This document shows positions 24,012 through 35,800 of a stretch of 57,641 nucleotides of DNA, one piece after another. The notes beneath the pieces were generated by a model. It saw only the letters and a program-made list of their open reading frames with translations, was not told where the DNA came from and searched no databases. Origin of the DNA: Pelargonium nanum (lineage: Eukaryota; Streptophyta; Magnoliopsida; Geraniales; Geraniaceae); NCBI GenBank assembly GCA_036897485.1, contig JAYMTF010000081.1, forward strand, positions 1 to 57,641, written 5' to 3'. A program made the position numbers and the translations under genes. Each line of letters opens with the position of its first letter. Within the stretch, counting starts at the first letter, position 1.

Positions 24012-25210
24012 TATTGCATATACAAAACAATCTCTTGTGTTTGAAATTAAAGAGGCGAGGACGTAGAATTGGCGTGAAATTTATGCAGACATGGGATTAT
24101 TAATATTTGCCTCGTAAAATCAGATCTGGAACAACATGCATCTTCAACTTCTATAGTATTATAATTAAAATCTGAATAAGGAACAGCAGAGGAGACAATA
24201 AAATATGAGAACAATCCGTGCGGAGGATAACATTAATTAACTTAAGGGGCTGCTAATCATCCTTTATTAATTGCTTATTCATACGTTCATTTATTATTTT
24301 TAGTTGTCATACACTAACTTCAACATATCCCAAATGGTAAATTAAATTTATTATTTCTTCATAAATAAATAAAACAATTGCATCAATTTTTTTCAAATAA
24401 CATTATAGTTAATATCTCGGGCTGTGATGACACTCAACTCCTACGGAACGGTGTTCTAAGGATATTCGATCAGGCGGGATGGGTTGGTCGAGATTGTTCT
24501 GGTCGATGTTGGGGTGGTCATAGATAGAGCTGGTCGATATAGTTTGGAAGGTCGTCTGGTGGAAGCCATTAACATCTGAGAAGCTCTTAGTCGTGGAGAG
24601 GGGATGGAGTAATCTCGTGTTAGAATAAGATGCTTTACAAGTTCATTGATGCCAATAATACCGATGGGAGGCTGATAGCAATGTCATTGGAGATATACTA
24701 ATTTAGCTAGATAATTTGTCAGGATATAGTTTAAGTTGGCTTGCACACACCGAATGACACGTGAGTTAGTTAAGTCATTCATTTTATGTCGGGTCTTTAA
24801 TTAGGGATGGTTGAGTTTTCAAACCCGATTGAAATTTCAAATTTGATAGTTTCGACGCGTTTTTCCATAAAGAAAAAAAGAGCGCGGAGCCTAAACAAAA
24901 CAAAGTTATGATAAATTCAATTACTATCGAAACCAACATAATAAACAATGGCTTCGAGTGGGGAAGGAATCAAATACCAAAATTCCCAAAATAAATTAGA
25001 AGTCAAATTATTTTTATATTTTTTTAATCTAAATCATTATTGTTTTACTAAAAATCAATGACAACATACATAAATTATAATAATAAAATACAACTTTAAC
25101 ACTTCAACAACACAACTGGTAAAAAAAAACACTTCAACAACACAAAACTAGCACTCACTAATGGATATGATTAATTAATTTAAAATATATTTCAAATTTT
25201 ACATAATAAT
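24012..25210. other. intergenic with TGGTCGA-rich stretch
   Basis: No gene is supported. Between 24480 and 24560 the heptamer TGGTCGA recurs three times (about 24484, 24500, 24531) in a GC-richer island running from 24420 to about 24620, unlike its AT-rich surroundings. Its origin is unknown to me. A near-perfect 18-bp direct repeat AACACTTCAACAACACAA occurs at about 25099 and 25129. Confidence 0.5.
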
Positions 25211-25384
25211 TTTCTTTTTATCAGCAACGGGACATCATACTCGAAGTAACAATGCTTCTCACTCTCCAAATGAAGCGTTACTCTAAACTCTACCTCACAA
25301 ATCCCATCACATACCGTCGACAAGTAGACTCGAAATGAGACCTCAGAGGGAATCCAAAGTGTTTTATTCACTTGGCCTAATATT
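25211..25384 (-). mobile_element. tRNA-derived SINE, family 1 copy
   Basis: On the minus strand: box A TAGGCCAAGTG (25370-25380), box B within CATTTCGAGTCTAC, body words TGTCGACGGTATG and TTGTTACTTCGAGTATG, and a GATAAAAAG end. Same family and orientation as 22130-22290, about 3 kb apart, with many substitutions between them. Confidence 0.7.
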
Positions 25385-25920
25385 AAATACACACTAGAAG
25401 AGCAGTATATTTAGCAGAATAGATTCTAGTTTTTGTTGTTTTGATGTTTAGGGTTAGGGATATGACCAGCAAAATCATTCATTTTCTTCGATGCTTCCCA
25501 TATAATAAGAGCTTCAAATCATGGATATGCTTCTACATAAATTAATAGTTATTGCAATTTGTGAAAGTTTCAAAGACTAGTACAACCTAGTCAAGTGTAT
25601 GTAACTTAAAAGGGTAGAACCATAATTTTTCTTAATAATTTTTTCTAAGTTCTTAGAAAATTAAAAGTAACCATCTAATTACTTCTGTGAAATATAAAAC
25701 TTTGACAAAAATTTCTAAAAAACAAGGATCCATACTTATTATCAAAACATGTAGGCCCATTGGCCCAATTAAATATTTCAGGTTGGACCCTGGAATTCTT
25801 GGCCCGATGGACTATAGGAGTCTATTTCAAGTGAACCATGGTACTGTTTCTCGAATTTTGTCTCGGGTTTTATTTCACGAATTAGTAAGATTTTAAATTT
25901 TTATTATTTGAAGTATTGAC

Positions 25921-26262
25921 TTTATGGGTCCGTTTTCGAAATTCAACAATAACGAGTGTTATTTGTGGGAGTCGAATATGCTTCTAAGTGGGTATAAATT
26001 TGTAATTATCACGACGAATGATGGTCAAGTGGTGGTAATTTTTTTCAAGAAGTACGATTTCACTAAGTTTGGATTGCCCCGTTTCCTCATTCACAACGAG
26101 AGCACTCACTCTTGCAACAAGGGACTCATTTCTCTATGGGGTGAAACAAAGAACATGGACAACCTAGCTGACACTCACAAACTAACGAGCAAGCCGAAGT
26201 ATCCAACATAAAGTTGAAGCACATATCGAAAACAACAAAATCTCAAAAACGTTAGGTAATGT
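25921..26262 (+). pseudogene. Ty3/gypsy integrase relic
   Basis: The plus strand encodes TNDGQVVVIFFKKYDFTKFG, then LPRFLIHNESTHSCNK. After a frame change near 26170 comes SQTNEQAEVSN and IKLKHISKT. These align in order with the gypsy integrase core (typical words FTRFGTPR, S-D-x-G-x-HFCN, HPQT-x-GQAEVSNREIK). The second catalytic Asp is replaced and the frame is broken, so the copy is dead. Neither LTR is recognisable. The open frame just upstream (25687-25896) may belong to it but I cannot align it. Confidence 0.75.
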
Positions 26263-26472
26263 CCTAAAAACCGATACTTTTGATGATATGTTATATATCG
26301 TGTTTAATATTTAATGAAAGACATTGTTAGTTGCTCTATGAATCATGTTGCCCATGTTTTTGTGGGTTGGGTTACAAGTCCTTGATGTAATATCGGTTCT
26401 TTTTAATGTTAATGCTTAATTAATAAGAGTTGTGCATTTTATTTTTATTTTTAAAATTTAAAAAGGGAATAA

Positions 26473-26960
26473 GGTCCAAATTAGACCATGAACTATCCAG
26501 TTCGTGTCATTTTAGTCCCTTAACTATCAAACATGCCAATTTTATACATAAGTTATGCAAATGAGTCAGTTTAGTCCAAACATTTTAAAAAATCGAGCCA
26601 TTTAAGGACATTCCGTCAAATTTGTTAACGAAACCGTTAAAATTACAATATATATTTTTTTTAACTTAACACGTTTGATAGTTGATGGACTAAAATGGCA
26701 CGCACTGGATAGTTCAAAGACTAGTTTGGACCTTTTCTCTAATATTAATCATTGCCACGTCATCAACTTAATATTAAAAATATTTTTTATTGTAATTTTA
26801 ACGGTTCCGTTAACAAATTTGACGAAATGTCCTCAAATGACTCGATTTTTTAAAACGTTTGGACTAAAATGTCTCATTTGCATAACTTAAATTGACACGT
26901 TTGATAGTTGAAGGACTAAAATGACAGGAACTTGATAGTTCAAAGACTATTTTGAACTTT
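26473..26960. repeat. three-armed foldback inverted repeat
   Basis: A left arm (26473 to about 26660) starts GGTCCAAATTAGACCATGAA. A near-complete inverted copy ends the unit (about 26781-26960). A third, short inverted copy of only the arm's tip lies between them (about 26663-26732, ending AGTTTGGACC). Shared words include CATTTTAGTCC, TTAACTATCAAAC and GTCAAATTTGTTAACG. Such GAACTAT/TTTTAGTCC ends are common in plant foldback or MULE-type MITEs. The middle copy suggests a nested insertion or a rearranged end. No clean target duplication was found. It ends within about 220 bp of the splice donor of the downstream gene's leader. Confidence 0.8.
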
Positions 26961-27181
26961 TTTTACTTAAAAAACCATATCCAAACTCATCAAGTTACGG
27001 GCCGGGAACCGCCAACCACCCGAAAACTTCATGGGCATTGCACGTGTATCGAAACCCCAAATTCCCAATTTCTCATTGCCCTAACCAGCGGCCATCTCAC
27101 CACACCTCTGCAACGTCCACCTCCACAAGCTCACTCTTCTTCACTCTGCTCATTCCAAGCTTTTCTCTTATTTCCGTCGAG

Positions 27182-28060
27182 GTAAAATTCTCGATGCCAC
27201 AGCGGTTTGTTTGGATACTGAGAAAATTAGTTTAGAACAATAAATTTTTTACTTGAATTCGCCTTTCCTAGGTTTTAGATCTCCCGAAGACTTCTATATC
27301 TAATTTGGTGGTCACGATGTCTCAGTTTCAATTATAGTTTATTTCGTGCTCTCTCTTTGGAGTGGAATGAGGTTAGGTTTGAATTTGATTGTTTAGGTCG
27401 AGGGATTTGTTGTTGCATTGAAACAGGTGGGGACATTGAAACAGGTGTTTGGGTAAGTAGAAATGGAGGAAAAGGAGAAAAATTAGAGGTGATATTTTAT
27501 TATGTGACTAAATTCAAATTCAACTGAAATAAGGGAAAAAACATGTTTAAAGCTCAAGAACATGTTAGTGCTTGAATCCCCCTATACACGTCTTTGTTCA
27601 AAATGACTATCTAATTAAATTTGCTTGATGTAGTTTTGAACAAGAGCGAGGTGTTTAGTAAACAAATTTTTTGTTGGAGTGATATTTGGTAGGATGAACT
27701 ATTCTTAAATATTATCTCTCCCACTACAACATCATTGTTGCAAGTTGCAACAATTATTTACTTAAACCTTCCACATAAGTGATGTTGGCCATACGGTCTG
27801 GCCTTGGAATTGCTTTTTTCTTAAAGCTTCACACTGGTCCGTGTGGAGTTGGTTGGTTGGAGGTTTTCCCTTCTGCAATTTTCAAGTCCTATATGAGGAT
27901 GATTTTACAACTTTCAAATTTGTAATTTTTTATTTGTGTTGGGTGGAGCATCAGGTTTCAAAATTCGAACTTCAAATTTCTGATATTTTATTATTATTAT
28001 TATTCTAAATTTTAATAGTTGAATTGTATTTTTTATTTTGACTGCTTTAATGTTTTTTAG
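27182..28060 (+). other. probable 5'UTR intron of the CC1-like gene
   Basis: A donor (CCGTCGAG/GTAAAATTC, GT at 27182-27183) follows a C/T-rich leader from about 27060. An acceptor after a T-rich tract (ATGTTTTTTAG, 28060, or the CAG three bases later) precedes the start codon at 28112. The intron is inferred from site quality and from the clear leader character of 27060-27181. Confidence 0.6.
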
Positions 28061-28111
28061 CAGTTAGGTGGTCCGTGGCATTGTTCAGCACTTTGCTTTC
28101 ATACAAGGGAT

Positions 28112-29836
28112 TTGATGGATTTTGATGAGTATGAATATTTAGAGAAAACTGTTGAAAATCCTGAACCGGAGAAGGTGAAGGAATCTGTGAATGGTAGTGA
28201 GAAAAATGGAAGAGAGAAGGATCGTAGTCGAAGTTCGAAGCATAAGAGTGATGAGAATGACGACGACCCCCATCACTCCAAGCGCTCAAAATATGGAGAC
28301 GAGTCTCGTGAACATGACCGGCACAAAGAGCGGGGCTCGTCACGTCACCGCTCACGTTCCAGAGATGGAGAGAGAGACCGACACAGGAGTGGTAGGGAAC
28401 ATAGAGAAAAGGACAAAGATGGTCATAGGGAAGAAAGAAATGGGAGAGACAAGGACAGGGATAGAGGCAAAGAGCGGGATCGTGATAGGGAAAGAAGAGA
28501 GCGTGATCGAGAAAGTGAAAGAGAGAAAGAGCAGGAGCGAGAAAGGTCACGCCGAAGCCGAAGTCGATCAGAGAGGCATCGTAGTGAACGAGATGAGAAA
28601 GAAAGAGAGATTAGTCGAGACAAAGAGGTTAGAGAAAGAGAAAGAGAAAAAGAAAGGGAGTTACGAGAACGGGAGAAAGAAAGCAGGTATCCTCTAGTTC
28701 CATTCTATTTGGATCTTTTCATCTTTTACATTAAGTTCTAGAGTGATTTTAATTAATGTTTCATCGAGATAAATTGAAATGTTTTGTATTCTTTGCATAG
28801 TAAAATTAATCACTATACATTGTATCTGCTTGTGTCCCTTTTTTCTTGGAACTGTTAATGGCACTTCTTATGAGTCATTCTTATCAACAAATTTGTGTAG
28901 TTTATTGTCAGATCTGAAGGAGTTGAAACCCTTAGGAATTCATTTTATTAATTTGTAGCCAACATATTTGGCTAGAAACATCGGTTCAGAATTTCAAGAA
29001 ATAATTACCACAACAATGTCCAATGAACTGAACAATTGAAAGTGTCAGCAATTCTGCTCGTTTCCTAGAAGTTTGGATTCAAAAGAAATGATTAGTACTT
29101 AAATCTTGGTTTTTAGAATAAAAATGCTTTGCAAAGGTGCCAATTATCTCATTCTCAAGGTTATCACCATATGTATTGTATTCAGTTCAGGGAGGTATTA
29201 GAAATTCATTCGACTTTGGGATTGATCAATTTACTTGCCTACCAAGTAACTAGTACTGCTTTATACATACCTTGTCTCTATTGGTTTAGTAGACAAGTAA
29301 TTCAATTCAATAAAATAAGTTTTTACAGTAATACTATTTTTAAGTCTCGGTTGTCCTTCAAGTGGCACATTGGGCTATTGTAAGGGCAAGGGGGATTTCA
29401 CTTTATAGTTTATTTGCTATATCAATCTTCTTGATGTATGACATACAGAATAGTGAACCTTCTTGCAATTTAAAAGATACCCATGATATGATGTGTCATG
29501 TACACAATCTGCTGGATAACAAGTTACAGGATGTCCTCATGTCCACTCATTACTAACAATATGATAGTAAACTTTTTTTTTTTTGTAGCTTTCATAGTTA
29601 AAACGTAGAATATTTTATTACTTTTTTCACGTGATTATGTTAAGAACTACACCTTTCTTGAACTATTAGCTTTTGAAGGTATCATGATGTTTAAGCCCGG
29701 AATGTTCATTTTTCATTCCTGTAGTGTGGTATTTAGCTATCGAGTTTATGCCAAAATTGTGAATCTGGATGCTAAAAGAATTATTGTGTGATGTTCCATA
29801 TTTCAGTGGAAACTGTTTCCATTAACCACACAGGGA

Positions 29837-29882
<46 letters not shown>

Positions 29883-32800
29883 TATATATCCTTCTTTTTT
29901 TGTTTGCGGGGTTTTTCATTGATTGAGTGCATTGCGTTCACATCATATGTCAGTCTTCATTTTTAATGTGATCATTCTGCACAGGAATGTTATTGGTCTC
30001 TAAGCATTAAATGTTTTTGGTAATGCTTGCATAATGAGTTTGATCAGCTGTTCTCATAGATTATAGAGATAAGCACTTGAATGCTTGTGTCGGCAGCATC
30101 TGTGTTGTGTGAGCCAGAGTTACGTCTTGGTTTTAGTTCAGCCAGGGGGGAATCTACTCTTGATGCGTTTAGAAGTTAATATATCTTACCTTTTCTGCAT
30201 CCTCTCATAAGTGGAAAAGCTTGTAACAATATTTGTTCCTGATAATGTCACATCATTGGAACCTCCATTCATAACAAGAAGTACTTTTGGATCAATGGTT
30301 TTAATATTCCATTGCTGGATGTGTAGAGAAGTGTTGTTGATGGACTTCGACCCCATTGTTGGATCTATAGAAAAGAGTTGTTGATCAATTTGTTGTTAAA
30401 TGTTGAGGGAAACTATTTGCTCATCATTATGTCTTGCACATGCCATATGGAACTTTGCATTTTGGCTGTTTGTCTTGACATATGTTTCTGCTTCCATTGT
30501 TAGACGCCAAGACCCCCAATTTTTGAGGTCCTTATTTTGCCTTGGTTTGTACCCAGCCCATTTTTTTTACAGGTTGTGCTAAAATAAATCTTGTATAAAA
30601 TTTCCTTTTTCGAGATACTCTTGCTCTCCTCTTTTTCTCTAAGTGTGCTTCTCACTTAACGGGTTTTGTACTATTATCTAAACAAGTTCTTTCAGTAGTA
30701 CTTCTTTAGTTTAACACTCTTTTAGAAGTCTTGAAAATTCTGAATATTGAACATTAGATTCTGGGAACTCGCAGATATGCTAGAGCAGTCTTCAGATGGT
30801 CTTTCTGGCAATTGGGCCAGGCCCAGGAACTCAGGTCATGGGTTTTAAAGTCTTCCTAGACTTTCTGGCTTCTGTTTAGAAGCTTGCATTGCAAGATTTC
30901 GGGTGTAAATGTTGGAGGTTTTTGACCAGGGTGGTGATGTCATGTGTTGATTTTTGGTATTCCCCACCTCTGAACTCAGTTGCTTAATTTTATTTATTCT
31001 GTTGCAGAAATGCTGGTGAGGGAGTGATGGGCTTTGCTTGAGAGAAGCACTTCATCTCTGATGCTTGTGGGAAATTCAGTGTTCTGTGGGCTACAAGATT
31101 GGCCATATTTCTTTTGCAGGATATATAAATTGTTATTAATATGTTCACTTGCTTGTGCTGTGAAGTTTTTTGGTTTTAGGTTGCCATAGTGCTTCCTTTT
31201 GCCTTGCTCAGCTGGATTTAACTATCAGAGAGAAACTGGTTATAGTTGAGTCCAAGTTTTGTGCGAGTGTGTGACTGATTGCTTATGGGGTCCTGCTTGG
31301 GTTTTGTTTATGTAGCCATAGGTTTCTGGAAAGTTTTCCTTTTCAATGCTATTTGATGTGCCATTTAATTCTTCTTTGTTGGCGTATTTTAAATGAACAT
31401 TTTTTAACAACAGACTCACACAGTTTGCACATTCTGGTGGTTCATTTTCAAAAATTCATCTTCCACAATGTCTTTTACATTCTTGGCCAAAAAAATTTTA
31501 GGATCCGGGCATCAATTTTTTATAATCAAACTTTGAAGTTTGTTTTTTAATCTATAATCATACGAGCTTGAACAGGGTTGCTTGTTTTGCATCTTTGCAT
31601 TTGTGTTATGATCATATGTATCATTACAGTAAAAATTCATCTGCCAAAAAGATTCAGCAGTTATATTTTTCTGTAGGTAAATTGCTCTATTTGCTTGTAC
31701 GTGTGCATGCCCATCCACTCCCTATGTGTTTTATCACCCGCAATGTGATAAGAATCTAGGTAGCGTTTGGATTAGAAGTTTTGGTCCTTTTGGAATGGGA
31801 GTGGGAATGGGAATGAGTTACCCATTCTAAGACCATTGACCAAAATGTCATAACCCAAACATGAAGAATGAGAACCTCATTCTCATTTCCATTCCTGAAC
31901 AAAAAATATAATCCAAATGCTGCCCTAGTATCTTCAGTTCTTACTCCAGAGTGTTAATATTTTTTGTTGCATTCAAACCTGTACTCTTGATTAATATTTC
32001 TTAATGGTTAATATAGTTGATTTGAAGACCATGAGTGGTAGGAAGTAGCTTTTTAAATCATATCCACTGCTGATATTGACTTTATACTTTATGGGTATAT
32101 TGAAATGCATGTCTTTATCAGGTTTCAAACAGATGCTTTTAGGTTTTTTGTTACTACCAACTGTACAACTTCATGAAGCTGCTACAATTTAATAATAGGT
32201 TGTCTGTTTAAAGAGAGAGCATCTTTTGTCTATGTTCCCATTTTCCTTATTTGCAACATCAGACCCCAGGTTGGTTCTTATTAAATTTAAAGATGCGAAT
32301 TGCCAAGTTTCTTAATACCACCGACTGCATAACTCTGTCCTGTCATGTTGACTTTATGTAGTTCCCTGCAGGGTTATGTTACATGGAGTCAGCCCTTTTA
32401 CACATAGCGGAGCTGCCATTTTGGGATTTTTAAATTTGACTAATTGAGACATTTATTTGACATATTAAAAATTTCTTCAATGGAGCCAAAAAATTTCAAT
32501 GTTGACTAAATGTTACGGTGTCTTGATTTGTTTCTTACTGAAGTTATGTTTTACATAATTTATCAGTGGTTAAAGAATCTGGGTTGATCCTTTTATGTTA
32601 ATATTCTTGTAGACGGCTCAAGGAGAAGAAGGAAGAAGTGGCGGAGCCAGAGGCTGATCCTGAACGAGATCAGAGGACAGTGTTTGCTTATCAGGTAATT
32701 GGGATATGTATGGCAAATGGGTGATTTTCTCTTGCCATCTGTTTTGCTTTTTATTGTTTGAACTATGAATACTTACTCTAGCATTTTGGGAAACATTTTT

Positions 32801-35800
32801 GACAGATTTCTTTGAAGGCGGATGAAAGAGATGTATACGAGTTTTTCTCGAGGGCTGGCAAGGTTAGTACTTCCATGATAATTGGGTACTTGGGTTGGGC
32901 AAAACTGAAGACATCCATGAGAGGAAAGAAACAGCTGTATAAAGTCTTTTGTGAGGATGGGTACACACACTTAATATAAATATGACATCTATCATCAAAA
33001 TATTTTCGTTCTTTTGAAAGGTGTTACTGTGGAATGAAGGGAATATTTTATTTCTGTTTCTCCTGTGTGAGCAGGTAAGACTGACTTAATTCTAATTTTG
33101 TCTATATCATGTGTGGCCCAAACTTTACAGGTGCGAGATGTACGCCTCATAATGGACCGCAATTCAAGACGATCTAAGGGAGTTGGGTATGATAAATCAA
33201 CCTTCCATGCATGCTCATATATTTTTAATACAGTCAAATGAGCTTTTATATGAAAGAGGAAAACTGTTTATGAAGTGTAGTAGTGTACATACAACTATAG
33301 AAAGGATCATAACTATAAACAGACACTAGGAAAATATAAGGGTTGTTTATCTATTTATAATTAGTGGGTTAAAAGTTCATTTCAATCTGTCATGCACTCA
33401 TTTCAGAGAAGCATTTGAAAATTCAATTAAATAAATGTTCTCTTTTCACAGAAGTAAAAGTTCATAAGCATAATATCATATGCTTATGATTATCTTTCTT
33501 AATCTTGAAAAAGGTTTTCCGTGAACTTAGCGTTTCCTGAATGTTAATTTCTGCTTTGCTGCTTTTGAAAAATAAAAATTTGCATGTATCAGCAGTAGGA
33601 AGCTTTATTTGTGGCTTAGATCATCATACTTGCATTTTATCTTCTTGATTAATAATATTGTTCCAAACATCTATAATGTTTTGTGAGTGTACATGTTATA
33701 ATGTAGGACATGATGAACAGGAAAAATGTAGCAGCATTTTTAATGATGTAATATCGTCAATAAAATGTTTTAAATTTTCGTAGTTTAGCTGATTATTCTA
33801 GATCTTAATCTGGTTATATTTTCAGGTACATTGAGTTTTATGATGTGATGTCAGTCCCTATGGCCATAGCACTCTCTGGTCAACCTCTTCTTGGTCAACC
33901 TGTGATGGTTAAACCATCAGAAGCTGAAAAGAACTTGGTCCAATCAACTGCAGGTGTGGCTGGAGTCTCGGGTGGGCTTATAGGGCCCTATTCAGGGGGT
34001 GCTAGAAGGCTCTATGTTGGCAATCTACATTTCAATATAACCGAAGATCAGCTTCGTCAGGTGAGAATTACTTGTCATATTTTTTGAAATAATATGGACA
34101 GAAGTCTGTTGATTGAAATTTTCTAGATTACCCTGCTGTTCACTTTGGCTAAGTTGATGCAAAATGGAAGAATCTAAGAAAAAGGAAAGTCTTAGGCCTT
34201 AAAATCTATGTTGATTGTTTGAGGACCTACATGAGCCTTTAATGGGTCTTTAGGAAACACCTAGTCTTCTATTATACTCCATTAGGATTCTTGGATTTCA
34301 TATGAAATCCTGGATTTGAGCCAAACCTCATGTTTGGATGCAAAAAGGATTTTGATTTGGATCTGGCTCAAATACATTAAAATTCAGAACTTGCCTACAA
34401 CATGAGGTTTCAAATGACAACTCTTACCTTGTTATTTAAAATTCTATAGTTTTCCAAACACTATCTTTTATTCGAAATACAACATTTCAAATCCCCAATC
34501 TCAAATAATGAATTTCAAATCAAATCCAAGAATCCAAACACAGCCATAGGTTCTTTATTTTAGCATGCAGTTAATTTGTTAACTTTCTATAATTTAGTAA
34601 TTTGTTTTCATTTTTTACATTTGCTTCATGATTTGTGCATACCTTGAGATCATTTTTATATTGATATCTTTCTAGTTAACTGTCTCATTGGTCGGCTTGC
34701 ATTCATAGTTTTTCTTTTGTTATGCGGTTGATTTTCAGGTTTTTGCACCATTTGGTGTTGTTGAGTTGGTACAGTTACCTCTTGATGAAAGTGGGAATTG
34801 CAAAGGTTTTGGCTTTGTCCAGGTTAGTATTATTGTTGAAGCAGCCTAAAGCTGCTGTGTTCTGCTGTATTTGTTTATGTACATAAATATTATATCTGGG
34901 AAGGATGTTGTTGATTCTTCTAGTTCTACACTTTCACTACAAGGTCTAATAAACCCAAAAACTTTATGATATGAGACTGAGACCTATAGAATACCTGCAT
35001 ATGATGTTTTTACTGCCTCATGTATATCCTAATATCCAAGTGACATCATCTGACCTATGAAATTTCTCATGAAATTGTTGACTCATTTAGTTTTTGTTTT
35101 CCAGTTTGCGCGTCTTGAGGATGCTAGGAATGCACAAAGTTTGAATGGACAGCTGGAGATTGCTGGTCGTGTAATTAAGGTAATTTTGTTGATTTTTATT
35201 CTTGGGAATCAGTACTAGCATTATGCTGAGTTCTGGTCTGTCTTGTTTATTGATGAAGTACCGTGTTGTACTTTTTTTTAGTGTGGATACTACTATAGCC
35301 ACCTTCATTTAGTTGATAGTGGCCTTTAGTCATACTTAAGTTGGATGTCATACAAAAGTGTGGTCTAAGTATATATTCTTGTTTATTTTTTTGAATATGT
35401 ATCTTAAGCATGTATTTCTGTTATATATGGTAGACAAGTTTGAAGCCAATTATTGCTACTCCCTTCATACCAAAATGAGTGTTCACTTCCCATTTCTAAT
35501 AAAGTTAAAGGATAAGTGTAGTTATGATAAGGCTTTTCCCTCTTATGCCCTATGTGATATTGTTGTAACCAACACAAGGGGATCTAACTAATTTATTTAT
35601 GAGATATTGTTGATATTTCATGCATAACTAACTAAGCAAAAAAGAAAAGTTGACACTGAATTTGAGACAATTTATGTGTGTAGAAAGTGGACATTCATTT
35701 TGGGATGGAGGTAGTATTATTTCTGTTGATCTGCATAAATATGGGATTGCAGGATGATGGGTGTGGAACCCTTAGGATTCTTTACTTGCATGATTTTAGC

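Noticed and set aside
25687-25896. Coding sequence upstream of the gypsy integrase relic
   Set aside because: I could not align it with any gypsy domain and it shows no other family features.
11831-27000. MicroRNA precursors
   Set aside because: I looked for familiar conserved miRNA sequences (156, 160, 164, 166, 171, 172) and saw none; lineage-specific ones cannot be judged without folding and small-RNA data.
28047-28623. Minus-strand and alternative-frame ORFs over the RS domain
   Set aside because: Shadow frames of the Arg/Ser/Glu-rich repeats in the CC1-like first exon.
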